Below are positions 61,308 through 64,000 of a stretch of 64,000 nucleotides of DNA, piece by piece. Origin of the DNA: an uncultured Verrucomicrobiales bacterium (GTDB lineage: Bacteria; Verrucomicrobiota; Verrucomicrobiia; Verrucomicrobiales; Akkermansiaceae); NCBI GenBank assembly GCA_937928735.1, contig CALFVF010000018.1, positions 1-64,000 of the forward strand, in the 5' to 3' direction. Below the pieces are notes generated by a model that saw only the letters and a program-made list of their open reading frames with translations, did not search any database and was not told the DNA's origin. Position numbers and translations under genes: made by a program. Each line of letters begins with the position of its first letter. Position 1 is the stretch's first letter.

Positions 61308-61760
61308 ATGGCAGCAAAAAAGAAGGCCCCGAAAAAAAAGGTAACGAAGAAAAAAATAGCTCTTAAGAAAGCAAAAAAAGCCGTTAAAAGAGCCGTTAAA
61401 AAAGTAGCGAAGAAACCTACCAAAAAGGTCGCCCAAAAGAAAACCGCAAAAAAGACGACTAAACGCGCTGCTAAAAAAACCACTAAGAAAAAGGTCGCCA
61501 AAAAAGCAGTGAAAAAGAAAGTCGCCAAGAAGGCTGTCAAAACTGCGAAAAAGAAAACCGCGAAAAAGGCCACGAAGAAGACAGCCAAGCGCGCCGCGAA
61601 AAAAGCCACCAAAAAAAAGATAGCCAAAAAGGCATCAAAGAAAAAAGTCACCAAGAAGGCTAAAAAAACAGCCAAAAAGAAAACCGCGAAAAAAGCGGCG
61701 AAGAAGACAACCAAGCGCGTCGCGAAAAAAGCCACCAAGAAAAAGGCGAAGAAAAAATAA
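61308..61760 (+). CDS. Lysine-rich histone H1-like protein
   Basis: This 150-residue protein is composed almost wholly of Lys, Ala, Thr and Val/Arg in repeating KKxxKKA and AKKTTKR units from start to end, like the C-terminal domain of histone H1 and chlamydial Hc2. It is disordered, very basic and predicted to bind and condense DNA. ATG 61308 (MAAKKKAPKKK) is chosen over GTG 61284. The sense strand has long A-rich runs, so its reverse complement gives a spurious Phe-rich ORF. It is followed by a terminator that overlaps the start region of the next gene. Confidence 0.9.
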   Translation: MAAKKKAPKKKVTKKKIALKKAKKAVKRAVKKVAKKPTKKVAQKKTAKKTTKRAAKKTTKKKVAKKAVKKKVAKKAVKTAKKKTAKKATKKTAKRAAKKATKKKIAKKASKKKVTKKAKKTAKKKTAKKAAKKTTKRVAKKATKKKAKKK

Positions 61761-61790
61761 TTTCTCATCCAGAGACATTTAGGACATCTC

Positions 61791-61825
61791 TAAGGAGCAC
61801 TCATGACAGGGTGCTCTTTTTTTGT
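61791..61825 (+). terminator. Intrinsic terminator of the histone-like gene
   Basis: GAGCAC (61795-61800) and GTGCTC (61811-61816), extendable by neighbouring bases, form the stem, with a 7-T run after it. The next gene starts 11 bases downstream at 61836. Confidence 0.8.
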
Positions 61826-61835
61826 ATTCTCTCAC

Positions 61836-62318
61836 ATGATCAAGCCCACTCTCTCACTCCTTGCTACACTCTGGTATTGCTGCACTCTATCCACAGCTTT
61901 TGCCTCACCCCTAGAAACCCCTGGCATTCTTCAGCAGATTCAGCAGCTAGGTCACACCCATGCCGATATTCGCTTTAGGGCACACAGAGCACTCTACCAG
62001 ACTCTTGTCCTAGACACAGATCATCCTGATTACTTTAATAGAGTCACACTGTTTTATAAACAAGCGCCACACATCTGTAGAAAAGAAAATAATAAACTCC
62101 AGACTCTGCATGTCCTACACCTCTTTGCTGCACAAGAAGACATCTCAAACGTCTTTCTCGAACAATGTCTAAAGTCTCGCTACATCTCAGTTCAAAAAAC
62201 CGCACTGCAATTTTCTATCCACTCTGATAATTCTCTCACTAAGGCACTACAGAGCTACACGCCAAGTCCAGAAACACTCAGAGACTACAAACTCGCACTT
62301 CGCGCACATTCTCAATAA
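61836..62318 (+). CDS. Secreted or periplasmic protein of unknown function
   Basis: This protein of about 160 residues has a signal peptide (MIKPTLSLLATLWYCCTLSTAFA). The mature part is mainly helical and includes DIRFRAHRALYQTLVL and LLHVLHLFAA-like segments that could be HEAT-type helices. I do not recognise a family. The ATG at 61836 is used; an earlier start at 61803 lies within the terminator of the preceding gene. It is upstream of argH by 146 bp. Confidence 0.65.
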   Translation: MIKPTLSLLATLWYCCTLSTAFASPLETPGILQQIQQLGHTHADIRFRAHRALYQTLVLDTDHPDYFNRVTLFYKQAPHICRKENNKLQTLHVLHLFAAQEDISNVFLEQCLKSRYISVQKTALQFSIHSDNSLTKALQSYTPSPETLRDYKLALRAHSQ

Positions 62319-62464
62319 CCACCAAGTCTCCCATCATCTGATGATTCAGCTTCGCAGACCAATGAAACAAGTGCCTCATGCCACTTTTCTCCACAAAAAC
62401 AGCCCGCTCTAAACTTTAAAAAAAGCGCTCGCAAATCCCCACTACAGCCTCTACATCTCAACGT

Positions 62465-63820
62465 ATGTGGAAAGGCAGATTTGCAAAAGCGACAGCAGAC
62501 CTCGTTCAGGAATTCGGAGAATCTATTTCTTATGATTGGAGACTCTATAAACACGACATCTCAGGATCCATCGCCCATGCCAGAGCTCAGCTCAAAGAAG
62601 GTATTCTTACAGAGAAGGAATTCGCAGAGATTGAAGACGGCCTCCGCGCTATCGAGAAAGATATCGATGCTGGTGACTTCCAGTTCTCCACTGAGCTTGA
62701 AGACATCCACATGAATATCGAGTCTGAGCTGACTCGTCGCATAGGCCCCGCAGGAGCGAAGCTCCACACAGCTCGCTCACGCAATGATCAAGTCGCCACA
62801 GACACACGCCTCTACTGCCGTGAGGAGATAGAGACAATCACAGGCCTTGTGCGCCAGCTTCAAATCTCTCTACTCACTCAGGCAGAAACCTACGCTGACG
62901 CTATTATTCCTGGATACACACATCTCCAGCGCGGCCAGCCAGTGACTGTAGGACATCACCTCCTCGCTTATGTGGAGATGCTCAGCCGTGACACAGAGCG
63001 CCTGCTGGATGCAAAAAAAAGGGTCAATGTCTGCCCACTAGGCTCTGGTGCCCTAGCAGGCTCAACCATTAATCTCGACCGCCACCAAATCGCTAAAGAG
63101 CTAGGCTTTGAGCGAGTCACCACGAACTCTATGGATGCGATTTCTGATAGAGACTACATTCTTGAGCTTCTCTTTGACTTTGCCCTTATTGGCACCCATC
63201 TCTCGCGCCTCAGTGAAGACCTCATTCTCTGGTGCTCCAGTGAATTTGGCTTTGCCACTCTCAGCGACTCTCACACGACGGGCTCCTCTCTTATGCCACA
63301 GAAGAAGAATCCCGATGTCTGTGAAATCACTCGCGGTAAAACCGGCAGACTCTACGGTAATCTAGTCTCACTGCTCACAGCCGCCAAGGGGCTCCCACTC
63401 ACCTACAATCGAGATCTCCAAGAAGACAAAGAGCCATTATTTGACTCCATTGATACCCTAAAGCTCGCGCTCAAAGTCAACGCTGAGATGATTGCTGAGA
63501 TGACAGTGAATACTGAGACCTGTCTCAAGGCAGCGAGTGATCCTATGCTACTCGCCACAGACTTAGCGGACTACCTCGTAAAAAACTCCGTCCCCTTCCG
63601 CCAAGCTCATGACCTAGTGGGGCAGGCTGTCGCGCTCAGTATTCAGGAGAAGACACCTCTCGATCAACTCGACCTTTCTAAAATCTCAGAACACTACGGT
63701 GCAGACGCCAAAGATGTCTTCTCGCTACAGACAGCCCTCGCGGCACGCACAAACCCTGGTGCTCCTAATATTGAGAATATCAAAAGTGAAATCCAGCGCT
63801 GGAAAGATCAGCTCCTCTAG
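62465..63820 (+). CDS. argH: Argininosuccinate lyase
   Basis: This final enzyme of arginine synthesis splits argininosuccinate into arginine and fumarate. The 451-residue length is typical. Signatures include MWKGRFAKATADLVQEFGES at the N-terminus, HTARSRNDQVATDTRL, the fumarase/lyase motif SSLMPQKKNPDVCEI and YNRDLQEDKEPLFDS. The catalytic residues of the SSxMPxKxN loop are present. It is convergent with pheS across the hairpin at 63852-63878. Confidence 0.97.
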   Translation: MWKGRFAKATADLVQEFGESISYDWRLYKHDISGSIAHARAQLKEGILTEKEFAEIEDGLRAIEKDIDAGDFQFSTELEDIHMNIESELTRRIGPAGAKLHTARSRNDQVATDTRLYCREEIETITGLVRQLQISLLTQAETYADAIIPGYTHLQRGQPVTVGHHLLAYVEMLSRDTERLLDAKKRVNVCPLGSGALAGSTINLDRHQIAKELGFERVTTNSMDAISDRDYILELLFDFALIGTHLSRLSEDLILWCSSEFGFATLSDSHTTGSSLMPQKKNPDVCEITRGKTGRLYGNLVSLLTAAKGLPLTYNRDLQEDKEPLFDSIDTLKLALKVNAEMIAEMTVNTETCLKAASDPMLLATDLADYLVKNSVPFRQAHDLVGQAVALSIQEKTPLDQLDLSKISEHYGADAKDVFSLQTALAARTNPGAPNIENIKSEIQRWKDQLL

Positions 63821-63851
63821 TCTCACCGATTACCATTCCTGTATTCTAGAA

Positions 63852-63878
63852 AGAAGAGACACTCCTCGTGTCTCTTCT
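63852..63878. terminator. Bidirectional hairpin between argH and pheS
   Basis: AGAAGAGACAC (63852-63862) and GTGTCTCTTCT (63868-63878) form an 11-bp stem with a 5-nt loop between the convergent genes. T-rich sequence follows on the plus strand. Confidence 0.75.
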
Positions 63879-63890
63879 CTAAACAAGTTT

Positions 63891-64000
<110 letters not shown>

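Noticed and set aside
61268-61768. Phe-rich minus-strand ORF that looks like a multi-helix membrane protein
   Set aside because: It is the exact antisense of the Lys/Ala-rich histone-like gene; poly-Lys codons read backwards give Phe, so the hydrophobic ORF is an artefact.

Overview
The window is an ordinary bacterial chromosome segment of intermediate GC, densely packed on both strands, and looks like Verrucomicrobiota (the PVC group, close in style to marine Rubritalea/Akkermansia relatives). This is inferred from gene content: a DUF1080 secreted protein, a large PhoD-like phosphatase, eukaryote-type glutamine synthetase II, a lysine-rich histone H1-like protein, kinase-fold proteins with LamG-like or tail-anchor regions, an archaemetzincin and many short-lipobox lipoproteins. 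No marker that fixes the genus is present. LAYOUT. 1-4.6 kb: hairpin repeats, mutY, a DUF1080 protein, and accB-accC with a terminator. 4.6-11.1 kb (minus strand): a MECR/ETR-like enoyl reductase, a PhoD-like phosphatase and alaS with a structured leader. 11.3-16.2 kb: a degenerate M28-like membrane protein, a lipoprotein, and a SWIM-SNF2 ATPase divergent from an orphan ParA. 17.1-22.5 kb: two kinase-fold proteins that have both lost catalytic residues, then an M3 oligopeptidase. 22.5-24.8 kb: accessory stretch with repeats, a CAP lipoprotein, a small HTH protein and an RHS remnant. 24.8-27.9 kb: a type IV pilus/type II secretion ATPase and inner-membrane protein. 28.08-28.25 kb: a probable 6S RNA with promoter and U-tract. 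28.4-34.1 kb: a surface lipoprotein and a four-gene tripartite ABC efflux operon. 34.2-36.7 kb: tsaB with an exonuclease, and citrate synthase. 36.8-38.0 kb: a hairpin repeat fused to a secreted-protein gene, and an unknown gene. 38.1-42.5 kb: carB, yaaA and tRNA-Arg(UCU). 42.6-50.1 kb (minus): a YugP-like protein that lost HExxH, a large repeat protein, accA, a LysM/YkuD-like protein, acpP and membrane proteins. 50.2-55.6 kb: selD read through an in-frame UGA, a secreted protein with four LTxxQ-like segments, pnp, rpsO and a PhnA-family protein. 55.8-59.4 kb: archaemetzincin, a minimal RIO/Bud32-like kinase, a PP2C phosphatase and glnA. 59.5-64 kb: a LysM lipoprotein, a thioredoxin-like protein lacking both cysteines, the histone H1-like protein, argH and the 3' end of pheS. 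HOW GENES WORK TOGETHER. accA, accB, accC and acpP, plus a possible 2-enoyl thioester reductase, supply fatty-acid synthesis. carB, argH and glnA serve nitrogen and arginine metabolism. alaS, tRNA-Arg, tsaB, rpsO and pheS serve translation; pnp serves RNA turnover. THREE THEMES stand out. (1) Hairpin-forming dispersed repeats with long imperfect terminal inverted repeats, in full-length and internally deleted forms; their ends now supply a start codon (mutY, the 36.9-kb gene) or a stop codon (the M3 peptidase). (2) An unusual number of enzyme folds lacking catalytic residues: two pseudokinases, an M28-like, a YugP-like, a YkuD-like and a thioredoxin-like protein. (3) selD as a selenoprotein gene, whose true 5' end is missed by standard ORF calling. 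All calls rest on reading the sequence; no database search was run.
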